A stretch of DNA of 64,000 bases from Acidobacteriota bacterium (lineage in GTDB: Bacteria > Acidobacteriota > Blastocatellia > Chloracidobacteriales > JADJPF01), in contig JACQZQ010000021.1 in the NCBI GenBank assembly GCA_016213785.1, positions 62,001 to 126,000 of the forward strand, given 5' to 3'. This document shows positions 44,143 through 53,434 of this stretch, one piece after another. Every line of letters begins with the position of its first letter. Positions within the stretch are counted from its first letter, which is position 1. The position numbers were made by a program, and so were the translations under genes. The notes below the pieces were generated by a model. That model was not told the origin of the DNA. It made no database searches and saw only the letters and a program-made list of their open reading frames with translations.

Positions 44143-45183
44143 TTAAGGTTGTAAAGTAGTCTTGCGGTTAACGCGCTCAATTTGTTTTGTTACATACATA
44201 ATTTTAAGCACAGAGAAGATAGCATAGGAACATCGCCCAAGTCTTGCACTAAGTTGAGTTACAGTTAATGCCTCGTTTTTTAATGTTTCAAAAACAGCTT
44301 TAGATAAACCCATAAAAGCTTCTTCCCCAAGCCAAAGTAATTGGTTTTTAGCAGGAGTAAAAATGTCTTGTGGATGGATTTTTCTAGTCATTTCCTGTAG
44401 TTCATCTTGTTGGCGAGCCGCTTCTATTAAAAGCGCAGAAGCGGGCTGTGAAATATCAAAACTACTACTTGTGTGATGAATAGAAAGGCTCTTAAAATCA
44501 AAACTACCCTCTTTTAGAGGTGGCTGGAAAAGCTGGTAAAAAGCATCTTCGCCTTCTAGAGTACCTAAAAAAGCTCCTCGAATTTCCCCTTCTTCAAAAT
44601 TAACTTCTGCTATAGGCTCTTCTAAAGCACTTACTATTGACAATGTTCCAGTAAGCCTAGAACTTACAATAGTTTGAATAATAGTTGTTAAATCAAAAAA
44701 CTTTAAGCTTCCCCGAAATTGTTCTTTACGTTCTATACGTGTATTTTTAGTCAAAGACTCTAAACGTTGGGCTAGTAGCGTGGAAAGAGAGCGGCCAAAT
44801 TCTGGTAAGATATCTAGAAGCGATAGAAAAACACTTCGGCTTATTGTAAAAATTTCTCCTCCTCCAGGCATACGAGCATAAGAGTTGTAATTTGAACCTG
44901 TTAACATCTTAAGCTCACCTAAAGAAGTAGACGACCCCATATAAGCAACAGCACGTAAGCGTCCAGGTTCGTCTTCTCTACAAATCTCTACTATCCCATT
45001 TTTTACTACATAAAATTGATCTGATGGTTGTTCAGACTCAAAGATTGTATCACCTGGATATATCTTAAGGACTTTTCCATGATTATAAATAACTTTTAAA
45101 ATTTCTTCGCTAAGACCACTAAAAGTGTCACAATCTTTAAGAAATCTGACATCTAGGTTCTCTTGTATGTTTTCCTGTTCCAT
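44143..45183 (-). CDS. Cyclic-nucleotide-binding-like domain protein with PATAN (DUF4388) domain
   Basis: A 346-residue soluble protein. The N-terminal CNB/CRP-like beta-roll (about 15-140) includes YPGDTIFESEQPSDQFYVVKNGIVEI and SLGELKML, the phosphate-binding cassette region, though the typical Arg is not obvious, so ligand binding is uncertain. A PATAN/DUF4388 domain (about 155-265) follows, with LTGTLSIV, AEVNFEEGEIRGAFLG and GEDAFYQLFQPPLKEGSFDF, and the last 75 residues look like a small winged helix. PATAN domains occur in signalling proteins and are thought to mediate protein interactions. The giant kinase at 24.9-29.9 kb has the same kind of domain. No catalytic output is seen. Confidence 0.82.
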   Translation of the reverse strand: MEQENIQENLDVRFLKDCDTFSGLSEEILKVIYNHGKVLKIYPGDTIFESEQPSDQFYVVKNGIVEICREDEPGRLRAVAYMGSSTSLGELKMLTGSNYNSYARMPGGGEIFTISRSVFLSLLDILPEFGRSLSTLLAQRLESLTKNTRIERKEQFRGSLKFFDLTTIIQTIVSSRLTGTLSIVSALEEPIAEVNFEEGEIRGAFLGTLEGEDAFYQLFQPPLKEGSFDFKSLSIHHTSSSFDISQPASALLIEAARQQDELQEMTRKIHPQDIFTPAKNQLLWLGEEAFMGLSKAVFETLKNEALTVTQLSARLGRCSYAIFSVLKIMYVTKQIERVNRKTTLQP

Positions 45184-45300
45184 GTATTTAGCAATATGTA
45201 GAGTATAGAGAGTTAAAGGTTTTATTGCTGCTTATATTATCCCAGGATTAAAAACACATCAAGAACTAGTATGCGATAAAAATATACCTAGGAAATCATT

Positions 45301-45327
45301 ACAGGACAGCCATTTAAGCTGCCCTGT
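45301..45327 (-). terminator. Hairpin downstream of the band-7 gene
   Basis: ACAGGACAGC (45301-45310) and GCTGCCCTGT (45318-45327) pair with one A-C mismatch and a 7-base loop, 23 bases after the band-7 stop. The U-tract is poor, so termination strength is uncertain. Confidence 0.5.
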
Positions 45328-45349
45328 CTAAGAATATTCCCTAGTAGAT

Positions 45350-46174
45350 TTAGCGGGTAGGCGTTTGAAGCTGAATACCTGATTTACTATCGCCTATTAC
45401 TAAGGTAAGAGGCCCATTATGACCTTTAATTCCCTCTGCGCGAGCTTTTTCTATTTCAAGTTGGAGTTCTAATTTCTTTATTTCAAGTAGTGCTGGATTA
45501 GCATAAGTTTGTGCTTCGATTTGCTTAGTCTTAGCAGAGACCTCAGCAGCCTGCAAGCGTGCCTCTTCAGCTTGTTTTTGTTTTTCATTGGCAACTACAG
45601 CACTTGCAGCTTGTTCAATACGGTTATCTAAAAATTCTGGATTACCTATTTGCACACTTTCCATATTAAGTAAAAGTTGGCTAGCTAAAATGGGTCTAAG
45701 CGTTTCAACAATTCTTTTTTGTATAGCTTCTTGATTAGCATAAATATCATAAGCATTATAAGCAGAAAAAGCATTTCTAGCTTCAGTTTGAACAATACCA
45801 TGTAAAATTTCATTACGACGTTTATGACGTTCTGCTTCATTAAATCCAAACTTACGTATATATTCCATAACTTTACCTGGTTCTGTAGCAGCAGTTACAC
45901 TTACAGGAACTTGAAGTGCAGCGTTATCTTTAGAAGTTACTCTAGGGGTTGTAGTTTCTGTAAAAGAGCGTATGTTTACTTCATAAGCACGTTGTCCTGG
46001 TAACATAGTTGTAAACCAACCATCTGAAGGAGTATAAACTCGCTTAATTGAACCCCATTGAGTAAATATTTGTACTGTACCCTCTTGGGCGTATTCAATA
46101 TTAGCTATAGCCAAACCAGTTGTAAGAACAATGACAATTATTGTAAAAATAACAGCAATCGTTTTAGCGTTCAT
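45350..46174 (-). CDS. Prohibitin-like SPFH/band-7 domain membrane protein
   Basis: A 274-residue protein anchored by one N-terminal helix (about 6-27, TIAVIFTIIVIVLTTGLAIA) with the band-7 fold (about 30-200) outside the membrane and a charged coiled-coil end (EKQKQAEEARLQAAEVSAK). SPFH proteins form large ring or cage oligomers that organise membranes and proteases such as FtsH. It belongs with eukaryotic-prohibitin-like bacterial proteins by the GERGTV-like region here reading AQEGTVQIF, which is divergent. It follows a lipoprotein gene by 69 bases on the same strand; neither neighbour tells its partner. Confidence 0.87.
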   Translation of the reverse strand: MNAKTIAVIFTIIVIVLTTGLAIANIEYAQEGTVQIFTQWGSIKRVYTPSDGWFTTMLPGQRAYEVNIRSFTETTTPRVTSKDNAALQVPVSVTAATEPGKVMEYIRKFGFNEAERHKRRNEILHGIVQTEARNAFSAYNAYDIYANQEAIQKRIVETLRPILASQLLLNMESVQIGNPEFLDNRIEQAASAVVANEKQKQAEEARLQAAEVSAKTKQIEAQTYANPALLEIKKLELQLEIEKARAEGIKGHNGPLTLVIGDSKSGIQLQTPTR

Positions 46175-46243
46175 AAAAATCCTTTCTCAGTAATACATCT
46201 AATCCAAAGTTTTTAAGACTTATTTAGTTGAGAAATTACATAG

Positions 46244-46861
46244 TTAATCTTTTTTGCCAATTTGAGTTGAGGCCAAAAAAGCGTCAAAATTTGCAGAAGT
46301 TTCCATATCAGTTTCTCTTGTTCCATCAAGTGTCCATTTATAAAGATACCCATTATAAGGCAACATTATAATACTTGTATGCCCCCGCTCTGGTGAATTA
46401 CCTACTACAATAGTAGCAGGTAAATTAGCCACTTTGATTTCTTCTGCTCTAAGAAGTTCAGTAAAAACCTTTTGTTTTACTAAACTATTACCTAATTTCT
46501 TAGGCTCAAGATCGCTACGATCAGCCTTAGCATCTCTTAACGTAACGGTCAAGCTCATAACAGGTAAAGAGCCTGTTCCAATTGGGCCAGGGTTTGACCA
46601 AAGTTTTTGATCATCTTTACGAATGTATGAAAATACTTCGCTATCCTTTTTTTGCTCTTGACGAGCAGAAATCCATCCTTTAGGTAAAGTGCAAGAAACC
46701 TCTCCCATCTTCGGTTTAACTACTGACGGGGTTTCTACTGCTTTAGGTGTTTCTGTTGGGTTTGTTTTTTTAGTGTTTTCTGTTGACTCAGAGCAAGCCA
46801 TACTTATTAAAAATAAAGTACAACAAAGAAAAAGTACCTTTAAGTTCTTTAACCTTAACAT
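46244..46861 (-). CDS. Predicted lipoprotein of unknown function
   Basis: A 205-residue protein with a lipoprotein signal: basic start, hydrophobic stretch and a lipobox-like ISMAC with Cys23 as the lipid-attachment residue. A Thr/Glu/Pro/Lys-rich linker (about 25-50) extends the domain from the membrane. The globular part (about 52-203) alternates strands and turns, such as VSCTLPKGWISARQEQKKDSE and NLPATIVVGNSPERGHTSII, resembling small PsbP- or DUF1795-like lipid-anchored domains, but I cannot assign a family. Probably operonic with the band-7 gene. Confidence 0.75.
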   Translation of the reverse strand: MLRLKNLKVLFLCCTLFLISMACSESTENTKKTNPTETPKAVETPSVVKPKMGEVSCTLPKGWISARQEQKKDSEVFSYIRKDDQKLWSNPGPIGTGSLPVMSLTVTLRDAKADRSDLEPKKLGNSLVKQKVFTELLRAEEIKVANLPATIVVGNSPERGHTSIIMLPYNGYLYKWTLDGTRETDMETSANFDAFLASTQIGKKD

Positions 46862-47184
46862 TGCTTCTACCTAACTAGAAAAGATTTGTGTTTATCTATT
46901 GTCATGATAGCCAGCAACTTGTTAGACTAGCAACCCTAAATTTAGGACTATTCCAGCTAAGGATAGTCTAAAGATTGTGCTAAAATTTCTTAAAACCAAA
47001 TAATGTGCAGTAGAGAATAGAAGAAACTAGTTTAGCTTTTGCTATACTAAAAAATTCTGATATCACTTATTTAGTTGACCAAAGAAAAGTTCTTAAAATG
47101 CTGCTTTCTTAAGGTTTCTATAAAAAATGGGTTAAGCAAAAAATAAATTCTTAATTATCAATATTTTACGACAAAGGTAAAAAA
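46862..47184. other. 323-base divergent gap with a structured segment
   Basis: Between the lipoprotein (-) and TPR (+) genes. At 46922-46971 TTAGACTA/TAGTCTAA arms enclose a perfect 12-bp palindrome CCTAAATTTAGG (46935-46946), giving a possible nested hairpin. The rest is AT-rich. No ORF with a ribosome site and no strong promoter were recognised, though both divergent promoters must be here. Confidence 0.55.
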
Positions 47185-48387
47185 ATGAGCAGTGTACAAG
47201 AAAAAATTGACAAAGCAAATAAACTCCTAGAAGAAAAAAAAGTCTCTGAGGCAGAAAAACAATTACGCCAAGCCGTAGAGCTAGACCAAAACTCTATAGT
47301 TGCTAAAGTAGAGCTACTCAGACTACTAGGACTACTAAAAAAATGGACTGATTTTGATAAATTAGTTGACGAAGCATATTTTTTAGCTAGTGATAACGCT
47401 GATGTACTTACATTTAAGGGGATAGCTTTATCTCACCAACAAAAGTATTCCGAATCTATAGAATACTATCAAAAAGCCTTAGAGATAAACTCTAGTTTAG
47501 TAATGGCTTATACTAATTTAGGTACAGCATTAAGAGAAACTGACCAACTAACTCAATCTGAAGAAGCTTTCCAAAAAGGCTTAAATTTAGAGCCTAATAA
47601 TTTTCATTTGCACTATGAATTAGCACAGACTCTAGTTTATCAAATGAGATTTGATAGTGCAGCATTTGAACTATTAGAAACACTTAAGCTTAATCCCAGA
47701 TATGAAAGAGCATATCTTTCACTTGCAAAGCTTTACCAACAATTAAAACAAAACGGTCAAGCTGTTGAAATATTAAAACAATGTTTAACAAATATTCCTA
47801 CTTCAGAAGATGCTTTAGTTTTGTTAAAAGAGATTTTCTTAATAAATAAAGACTTTAAATCCGCTTATAAACTTTGGGAACAAGTCGTTGTTCAACGAGG
47901 CTTAATGAGTGATTTTCTTGAGTTAAGCAAAATCTGTTTACTAGCAAACAATGCTCCTCAAGCAGAACAAATTCTCCTTCGCGCCGCAAGCATTAGTCCT
48001 AATGCTTGGCAACCACATTGTTATTTAGCTGAACTCTATGATTTAGCTGGAGTTACAGATAAAGCAATAGAAAAATATAAGCTTGCCATTAGACTTGGTA
48101 AAGATGCTTATGAGCCTTATTATTCTTTTGGCATACATTTAATTAAAAAAGGCGATTTCCAAGCTTCTGTTAAAGAATTTTCTCAAGCTTACAAACTTGC
48201 TCCTAATGAGTCTAGCGTGGTCTATAATTATGCCGTAGCTTTATGTAAGACTAATAAATTAGCTGAAGCTAAAAGTTTGTTAGAAGCTTCTCTTAAAGTC
48301 TCTCCTCAGCAAGTTTTTTATAATGAAATGAATAACTTACTAAGTATAATTGATAGAGAGAGACAAAAATCTACAACATCAGCTTAA
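47185..48387 (+). CDS. Tetratricopeptide repeat protein
   Basis: A 400-residue protein made almost wholly of about ten TPR units, for example KYSESIEYYQKALEINSSLV, SEEAFQKGLNLEPNNFHLH and DKAIEKYKLAIRLGKDAYEP. No signal peptide or enzymatic domain is seen, so it is a cytoplasmic scaffold for unknown partners. AAAGG precedes the ATG. The SpoIID-like gene starts 63 bases downstream on the same strand. Confidence 0.88.
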   Translation: MSSVQEKIDKANKLLEEKKVSEAEKQLRQAVELDQNSIVAKVELLRLLGLLKKWTDFDKLVDEAYFLASDNADVLTFKGIALSHQQKYSESIEYYQKALEINSSLVMAYTNLGTALRETDQLTQSEEAFQKGLNLEPNNFHLHYELAQTLVYQMRFDSAAFELLETLKLNPRYERAYLSLAKLYQQLKQNGQAVEILKQCLTNIPTSEDALVLLKEIFLINKDFKSAYKLWEQVVVQRGLMSDFLELSKICLLANNAPQAEQILLRAASISPNAWQPHCYLAELYDLAGVTDKAIEKYKLAIRLGKDAYEPYYSFGIHLIKKGDFQASVKEFSQAYKLAPNESSVVYNYAVALCKTNKLAEAKSLLEASLKVSPQQVFYNEMNNLLSIIDRERQKSTTSA

Positions 48388-48450
48388 ATTTTACTCTAGT
48401 AAGGAAGTTTACATAAACTCTAAGATAAGGCTTAGGGTGCTTAAAAATTA

Positions 48451-49722
48451 ATGCGTAGTACTTTTATTATTGGTCAAGTTTTTTCTGTTTTGCTATTACT
48501 CCTAATAGGAGTTTCTCCTGTAATGGCAACAGAAAATTCTGCGCCAGAATTAAAAATAGGACTCTTTAATTTACTTAAGCCTAAAAAAATAGATATAAAG
48601 CTGGTTGATAATGAAGTTGTTTTAATTAAAACATTTTTTGAAGGATCAGAAAATAATCTGATAAAATCATCTCAACCTATTTTATTTACTCCAAAAGAGA
48701 CTTTAAGCCTAGTAGCAACTAATAAAGGAATTATCTGCTATTTAAAAAATCCTAACAAAGAGATTAAGCGACAGTGGATAGCTAAAACATTATCGCTTTC
48801 AGGTAATGGTTCTTTAGAGTTTTATGTAGCTAATCGACTGACAAGACAAATTCCTGCAAAAGTAAATTTTCAGCTATCAAAAGATTTGCTTCAAACAATT
48901 TTATTTACTGATGAAGAAACCAGTGTAGAGATAATTACAGCATCAGAATTATCTGCAATTGATAATATAAACTCTAAACAGGCGTTGGAAAGCTTTAAGG
49001 CACTTTCTATTACTATTCGTAGCTACTTACGTAATGAGCGAGGTCGTCATAGCAAAGAGGGCTATGACATATGTGATAATACACATTGTCTACTTTATTT
49101 TGGTCAAGATGCTTTAACTAATAGTAAACAAAGAGATATTATTGAGCAGTCAATAAAAGAAACAACTAGACAAGTTATAAGCTATGAAAATAAAGTTGTG
49201 CCAGGTTATTTTACAGCTTGTTGTGGTGGTCTTACAGCATCACCTAAAGAGGTCTGGTCAGGTAAATATCTAAACTCATATGTTTTTAAGTCTATTAACT
49301 GTAATTATTGTCAAAAAGACAGATTTTATCAGTGGGAACGCTCAACTAAAACTAAAGCTATATGGAAAGCACTTAAACAAGTGCTAACTTTTGAGCCTAC
49401 AGAAAACACAAAACTAATAGCTAAATATAATAGCAATGGAGTAGTTATATCTCTTTTGATTAAAGAGCGTAACCATCAAATTAAAGTTTCTTCTGCTAAG
49501 TTTCGTCATTTAGTAGGACAAGAATTAGGATGGAATTTAGTTTTAAGTAATTTTTATAAAATAATACCTAAAGGACAAGAAATAATATTTCAAGGAAAAG
49601 GATTTGGTCATAATTTAGGGCTATGTTTAGCAGGCGCAAATGAACAAGCCCGTCAAGGTTTTAGCTACTCTGAAATTCTAAATTTTTATTTTCCAAATAC
49701 TACTTTATCCGAAGTTCAATAA
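48451..49722 (+). CDS. SpoIID/LytB-domain exported protein
   Basis: A 423-residue protein with a signal peptide (about 1-26, FSVLLLLLIGVSPVMA). The central and C-terminal part matches the SpoIID/LytB family: LESFKALSITIRSYLRNERGRHSKEGYDICDNTHCLLY, then YFTACCGGLTASPKEVWSG and, near the end, GKGFGHNLGLCLAGANEQARQG, which in SpoIID contains catalytic and zinc-linked residues. SpoIID is a lytic transglycosylase acting on denuded glycan strands; non-spore bacteria carry related proteins of unclear role. Cys-rich segments (CDNTHC, ACC, CNYC) suggest a metal site. The family's catalytic Glu is not clearly placed by eye, so activity is uncertain. Confidence 0.85.
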   Translation: MRSTFIIGQVFSVLLLLLIGVSPVMATENSAPELKIGLFNLLKPKKIDIKLVDNEVVLIKTFFEGSENNLIKSSQPILFTPKETLSLVATNKGIICYLKNPNKEIKRQWIAKTLSLSGNGSLEFYVANRLTRQIPAKVNFQLSKDLLQTILFTDEETSVEIITASELSAIDNINSKQALESFKALSITIRSYLRNERGRHSKEGYDICDNTHCLLYFGQDALTNSKQRDIIEQSIKETTRQVISYENKVVPGYFTACCGGLTASPKEVWSGKYLNSYVFKSINCNYCQKDRFYQWERSTKTKAIWKALKQVLTFEPTENTKLIAKYNSNGVVISLLIKERNHQIKVSSAKFRHLVGQELGWNLVLSNFYKIIPKGQEIIFQGKGFGHNLGLCLAGANEQARQGFSYSEILNFYFPNTTLSEVQ

Positions 49723-49750
49723 ACTTACTTAATATTTTTAGGAATACTCT

Positions 49751-50434
49751 ATGTACTTTAATAAATTTTTATACGTCATATGCTTTTTTATTTGGAAATC
49801 GCGAATTATGGAGGCTTTAACAGCATTTTCTAATTGGCTATCTGCTTATGGAGTATTAGGAATGTTTGTTATTGCCTTTCTTGACTCAACATTTGTTCCA
49901 ATTCCTAGCGGGCCTGATATATTGTTAATAAAGCTTTCTGTAGACAACTATCAATTCCCTCTTAAAATTGCTCAACTAGTCCTAGCATCAGCTATTGGTT
50001 CGACTATTGGTTGTACAATACTTTACCTAATCGCTAAAAGAGCAGGAGAAAAAGCACTACAAAAAATTAGTGAGGAAAAAAGAAATCGAGTCCAAGGACT
50101 ACTTGGGCGTTATGATATTTTAGCCCTAATAGTTGCATCTATTTTACCTCCTCCTTTCCCCTTTAAGCCTTTTATCCTTTGTGCAGGCGTTTTTAATTTT
50201 AAGTTACCAAGGTTTATTACAGGTCTACTTATCGGTCGCACATTACGTTTTGCTCTATTAGGTACATTAGCATTTTATTTTGGCGAATCGGCAAAAGATT
50301 TAATAGCTAGATATGGAATTAAATTATTTTTAGGTTTTATTACTATTTTAGCAATACTTTATTTAGTTAAATTTTTAATAGACAAAAAAAAGCCTAACAC
50401 AGAGGCTCAAATAGCTATTAACAGCCAATCCTAA
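49751..50434 (+). CDS. DedA/VTT-domain membrane protein
   Basis: A 227-residue integral membrane protein with five or six helices. The re-entrant VTT signature appears as DSTFVPIPSGPDILLI and, in the second half, ILPPPFPFKPFILCAGVFNFKLPRFITGLLIGRTLRF. DedA proteins are undecaprenyl-phosphate or phospholipid flippases needed for envelope integrity. Two starts are possible: 49751 with AGGAA upstream, or an ATG at 49808 (MEALTAFSNW), close to a typical DedA N-terminus. The extra 19 residues are hydrophobic. It starts 28 bases after the SpoIID-like stop. Confidence 0.87.
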   Translation: MYFNKFLYVICFFIWKSRIMEALTAFSNWLSAYGVLGMFVIAFLDSTFVPIPSGPDILLIKLSVDNYQFPLKIAQLVLASAIGSTIGCTILYLIAKRAGEKALQKISEEKRNRVQGLLGRYDILALIVASILPPPFPFKPFILCAGVFNFKLPRFITGLLIGRTLRFALLGTLAFYFGESAKDLIARYGIKLFLGFITILAILYLVKFLIDKKKPNTEAQIAINSQS

Positions 50435-50503
50435 ATTAGTTATATTTTACTAGAGTAATAATTAGTCTTACCCTAGGGCAATATACTAAAAGGTTTAATT
50501 TGA

Positions 50504-50992
50504 ATGGCAAAGATAGAAATAAAATCTCAACATCTTGCTAAAAGGTGTGAAATTTGTCATCAATCAGATAGTTTTGACCCCAAAACTAATATTTGCTATC
50601 GTTGTCAGTCAGCTTTTTTCCTCCCTAATAAACCTAAAGAAAATATTGATGATATAAAAGATGCTCTAAAAGCGCTTAATTCTCATATTGCTAATGTTCG
50701 TACAGATTTAGAAAAGCATCAAAAAAATCATATTGATTCAGTTTTTACTTTTGATAAGCTAGTAGTTAATTTTGGCAATAAAGTAATTAATTTTGTCGAT
50801 AATCTAGAAGTTAAGTTTTTTCAATATAAGTTAAAAATAGATCGATTAATTATTGCATTTTTTTTACTACCTATTTTGGTAATAGTCTTTATTTCTTTAA
50901 TTGAACTAAAGTTTGACTTATTTATAGGATTACTTTTAATTCCTATATTGCTATTAATCCTTTTTTGCTCAAAAATGCTAGAAAAGTCTTAA
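50504..50992 (+). CDS. Small membrane protein with N-terminal zinc ribbon
   Basis: A 162-residue protein. Residues 12-32 hold CEIC and CYRC (CEICHQSDSFDPKTNICYRC), a likely zinc ribbon. A helical linker (about 45-100) leads to two C-terminal membrane helices (about 110-130 and 134-155). I cannot assign a family. Topology would put the zinc ribbon and linker in the cytoplasm. It is in tandem with the DedA-like gene and the nuclease-like gene. Confidence 0.72.
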   Translation: MAKIEIKSQHLAKRCEICHQSDSFDPKTNICYRCQSAFFLPNKPKENIDDIKDALKALNSHIANVRTDLEKHQKNHIDSVFTFDKLVVNFGNKVINFVDNLEVKFFQYKLKIDRLIIAFFLLPILVIVFISLIELKFDLFIGLLLIPILLLILFCSKMLEKS

Positions 50993-51007
50993 TTGGAGTA
51001 AGAAATA

Positions 51008-51922
51008 ATGTCTAAGCTATATACATTAATACTATTGTTATTTGTATTTCCTAGTCTAGCCTATGGGGCAGAGTTCAAAATTGTTATAAGGGTGGTAAGT
51101 GGAGACACTATCATCGTAGATGGTGGTCAAGCAGTTCGTTTAATAGGTGTTTTAGCCCCTCAAAACGAAGAAGCCGCCGAAGAAGCCAAAAAATTTCTTG
51201 AAAAACAATTACTTGCTGAAGAAGTCGATTTATATAATGACAACATTAATAATGCTGTTGCTCATAAAGACCAATATGGAAGGCGCTTAGCTTATGTTTA
51301 TCGAACCTCTGATAACTTATTTGTTAATAAAGATTTAATTAGGCGAGGCCTATGTTTTTACTCTTCTCTAAACTTACAAAAACACACCACCACATTTTTA
51401 CTTGATCAACAAGACGCACGTAAAATGAAGTTAGGAATTTGGCAAGATGTAGCCTTTTCTCCTCAAGAAGAAGCTGACACACTAAAACTACCTTATAAAG
51501 AACCCGCTTTTGAGTTTAAACCTAAATATAAAACTCCTGATCTTCGTGTAGAAATACTTTGGGCTAAAAAAGCTGATCCAAAAGTCAAAATAGTGCGTAG
51601 TGAACCAGAAGCAAAATTCTTAGGTAGTCTTTATAGTGACCCTGATTTAGGTAATGGAAAAGTACCATTACTTGTACAAGTAAGGAAAAACTTTGCAGTC
51701 GAATCAACAAAATATTATCAGGAACAAAACATAAAATTAACTATTGAAACCGAAGGAGATCTAGCAGAAACATTAAAATTTACTGCTGAAGGAATGGATC
51801 AAAAAGATGCTGATAGTTTTTGTGCAGTACCACTTAATCGTGAATTATTCGCGGGTTTAGAATTTAAACAAATAATATTTACTGATGGAGGACAGTTTTC
51901 TTACACTTACAAAATTGAATAA
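51008..51922 (+). CDS. Exported staphylococcal-nuclease-fold protein with altered active site and C-terminal extension
   Basis: A 304-residue protein: signal peptide 1-20, SNase/TNase domain about 22-150 (RVVSGDTIIVDGGQAVRLIGV, AHKDQYGRRLAYVY, IRRGLCFYSS, ARKMKLGIWQD), then an unknown 140-residue beta-rich domain. The metal Asp33 and arginines 44 and 92/93 are kept, but the DTPE motif that gives the second metal ligand and the general-base Glu reads LAPQ, so the usual Asp and Glu are Leu and Gln. Activity may be lost or changed. GGAG precedes the ATG, 15 bases after the preceding stop. Confidence 0.84.
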   Translation: MSKLYTLILLLFVFPSLAYGAEFKIVIRVVSGDTIIVDGGQAVRLIGVLAPQNEEAAEEAKKFLEKQLLAEEVDLYNDNINNAVAHKDQYGRRLAYVYRTSDNLFVNKDLIRRGLCFYSSLNLQKHTTTFLLDQQDARKMKLGIWQDVAFSPQEEADTLKLPYKEPAFEFKPKYKTPDLRVEILWAKKADPKVKIVRSEPEAKFLGSLYSDPDLGNGKVPLLVQVRKNFAVESTKYYQEQNIKLTIETEGDLAETLKFTAEGMDQKDADSFCAVPLNRELFAGLEFKQIIFTDGGQFSYTYKIE

Positions 51923-51954
51923 AAAACCTTTAGGTGTTACTAAAGATACTGATA

Positions 51955-51986
51955 ATAGCCTAGCCTACCACCTATGGCTAGGCTAT
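51955..51986. terminator. Hairpin between convergent genes
   Basis: ATAGCCTAGCC (51955-51965) and GGCTAGGCTAT (51976-51986) form a perfect 11-bp stem with a 10-base loop. It lies between the nuclease-like (+) and unknown (-) stops, but neither side has a proper U-tract. Confidence 0.6.
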
Positions 51987-52004
51987 AAAAAAGAGAAGAA
52001 TTCT

Positions 52005-52328
52005 TTACTCTTCTACTACCTCTTCCTCCTCTAATTCCTCATAATCTTCATCAGCTGTATCTAAAAATTCTTCTAAAGAAAGAGAAGAAACCATTTTTAG
52101 GTTATTTTTTACAAACTTACTTGCAGCACTACTTAATAGCATAGTTGCAGCTTTTTCTTTTGATTTTGACAACCCTTGTAAAACCATTAATTCTAAAGCT
52201 CTATCAATAGTCTTATTGCTAGTAACAGAAATTTGGCGGGAAGATTTTAATGGTCGTCCTATACGTATTCCTTTTTCAGCTTTTTCAGCTTTTTCTTCTG
52301 CTGTTCTAGCTGATTTACCTTTTGGCAT
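52005..52328 (-). CDS. Small charged protein of unknown function
   Basis: A 107-residue protein with a Lys/Ala/Glu-rich basic N-terminus (KGKSARTAEEKAEKAEKG), a hydrophobic/helical middle (KTIDRALELMVLQGLSKSKEKAATMLL) that could be a ribbon-helix-helix-like or helical-bundle region, and a very acidic tail ending ELEEEEVVEE. The acid tail and basic head suggest a DNA- or protein-binding accessory. Strong AGGAG site supports it as real. No family recognised. Confidence 0.68.
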   Translation of the reverse strand: MPKGKSARTAEEKAEKAEKGIRIGRPLKSSRQISVTSNKTIDRALELMVLQGLSKSKEKAATMLLSSAASKFVKNNLKMVSSLSLEEFLDTADEDYEELEEEEVVEE

Positions 52329-52567
52329 ATATTTTCTCCTAATTAAAGATATAATTAAATTTGAAAATTTATCCTAGATATTTTAGTAAAAACCTTTGTA
52401 AAATATCTGATATATTGATTATTTCTTATATAAAGATTATATTCAAAAATAATTTTTTTCAAAATTATTTTAACTACTTTTTTAACAAAAATTAATAAAA
52501 TTTTAACTAACAAAATTATAAAGTAAAAACGTTTAACATATTCTCCAAATAGTGAGTTAATTAACTT

Positions 52568-53218
52568 ATGTATTTTGAAATATTTATCAAGTCTTGTCTA
52601 ACCGCAATGATTAACAATATTTCCTTAACTAATATATTTAGTTTGCATAGCAAACTAAATAGAGAAATTATCTATTTAGAAAATAATATATCTAAAAGAT
52701 ATCAATTAAATATTTATCGCGCTCAAGGTGGAAAAATCCGATTAGAAAAACATGATCAAGAAGAAAAAATTACCACTATTCTTAATGGATCTCTTGGCAT
52801 TGAAAAAACAGAAGTATTATCAAAGAAATCTCCATTATTAGTAAAAATTATCTCTCAAAATAAAATAACAGAAATAAAACGCTCTGTAAGAATATATCCA
52901 CGTAACTTCTTAGCTCATATAAATGAGTATAAATATAGTTTTAAGGGACTGCAATTAGTAGATAATACTTCTATTTATGTGCTAGATTTTTTAGATGAAG
53001 ATGTGACTTATTATTTTGATGCCTCTAGATTTCTTTGTGTAAACCTATTTGATAGAAGAAATAATACTAAAACCTATTATAATAATTATCAAAATATTCA
53101 AGGAATCTTTACACCTCTTGAGGAAAAAACTATATCAGAAACTCAAATACAAATAGATACTATTGAAAATATAGAATATAACTTAAAACTAGATGAGGAT
53201 TTATTTAAGGCTGAATAA
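52568..53218 (+). CDS. LolA/outer-membrane-lipoprotein-sorting-like protein, 216 residues, uncertain
   Basis: The C-terminal half has the pattern of the LolA-like half-barrel: GLQLVDNTSIYVLDFLDED, then YYFDASRFLCVNLFDRRN, KTYYNNYQNIQGIFTPLEEKT, and ENIEYNLKLDEDLF near the end, typical of D/N-L-D-x-x-L/F endings. It lacks an evident signal peptide at the listed start and no ribosome site is visible, so the true start may differ (ATG at 52607 is an option). It is isolated between AT-rich gaps. A partial LolA-like gene also lies at the window's right edge. Confidence 0.6.
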   Translation: MYFEIFIKSCLTAMINNISLTNIFSLHSKLNREIIYLENNISKRYQLNIYRAQGGKIRLEKHDQEEKITTILNGSLGIEKTEVLSKKSPLLVKIISQNKITEIKRSVRIYPRNFLAHINEYKYSFKGLQLVDNTSIYVLDFLDEDVTYYFDASRFLCVNLFDRRNNTKTYYNNYQNIQGIFTPLEEKTISETQIQIDTIENIEYNLKLDEDLFKAE

Positions 53219-53434
53219 ATAAAAGCTACTTTAACATTCTTACTAAAACACACATTATTTTGAGAAATTAAAGAGCTATCTTCTAGAAGATTAAAAATAC
53301 TTTTTTGTTAGCATTATTTTGGAAATACCTATAGTTTTGATCTTTGGAGTTTCTTTATTTTACTTATAGATAGTTCCATAACCAAATTGTGGAATTATTT
53401 GTCTTGCTAAGTAAAACATAATTTACAAGGAAAG

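Noticed and set aside
51955-51986. Confident rho-independent terminator
   Set aside because: The stem is perfect but neither strand has a U-tract after it, so it is listed only with moderate confidence.
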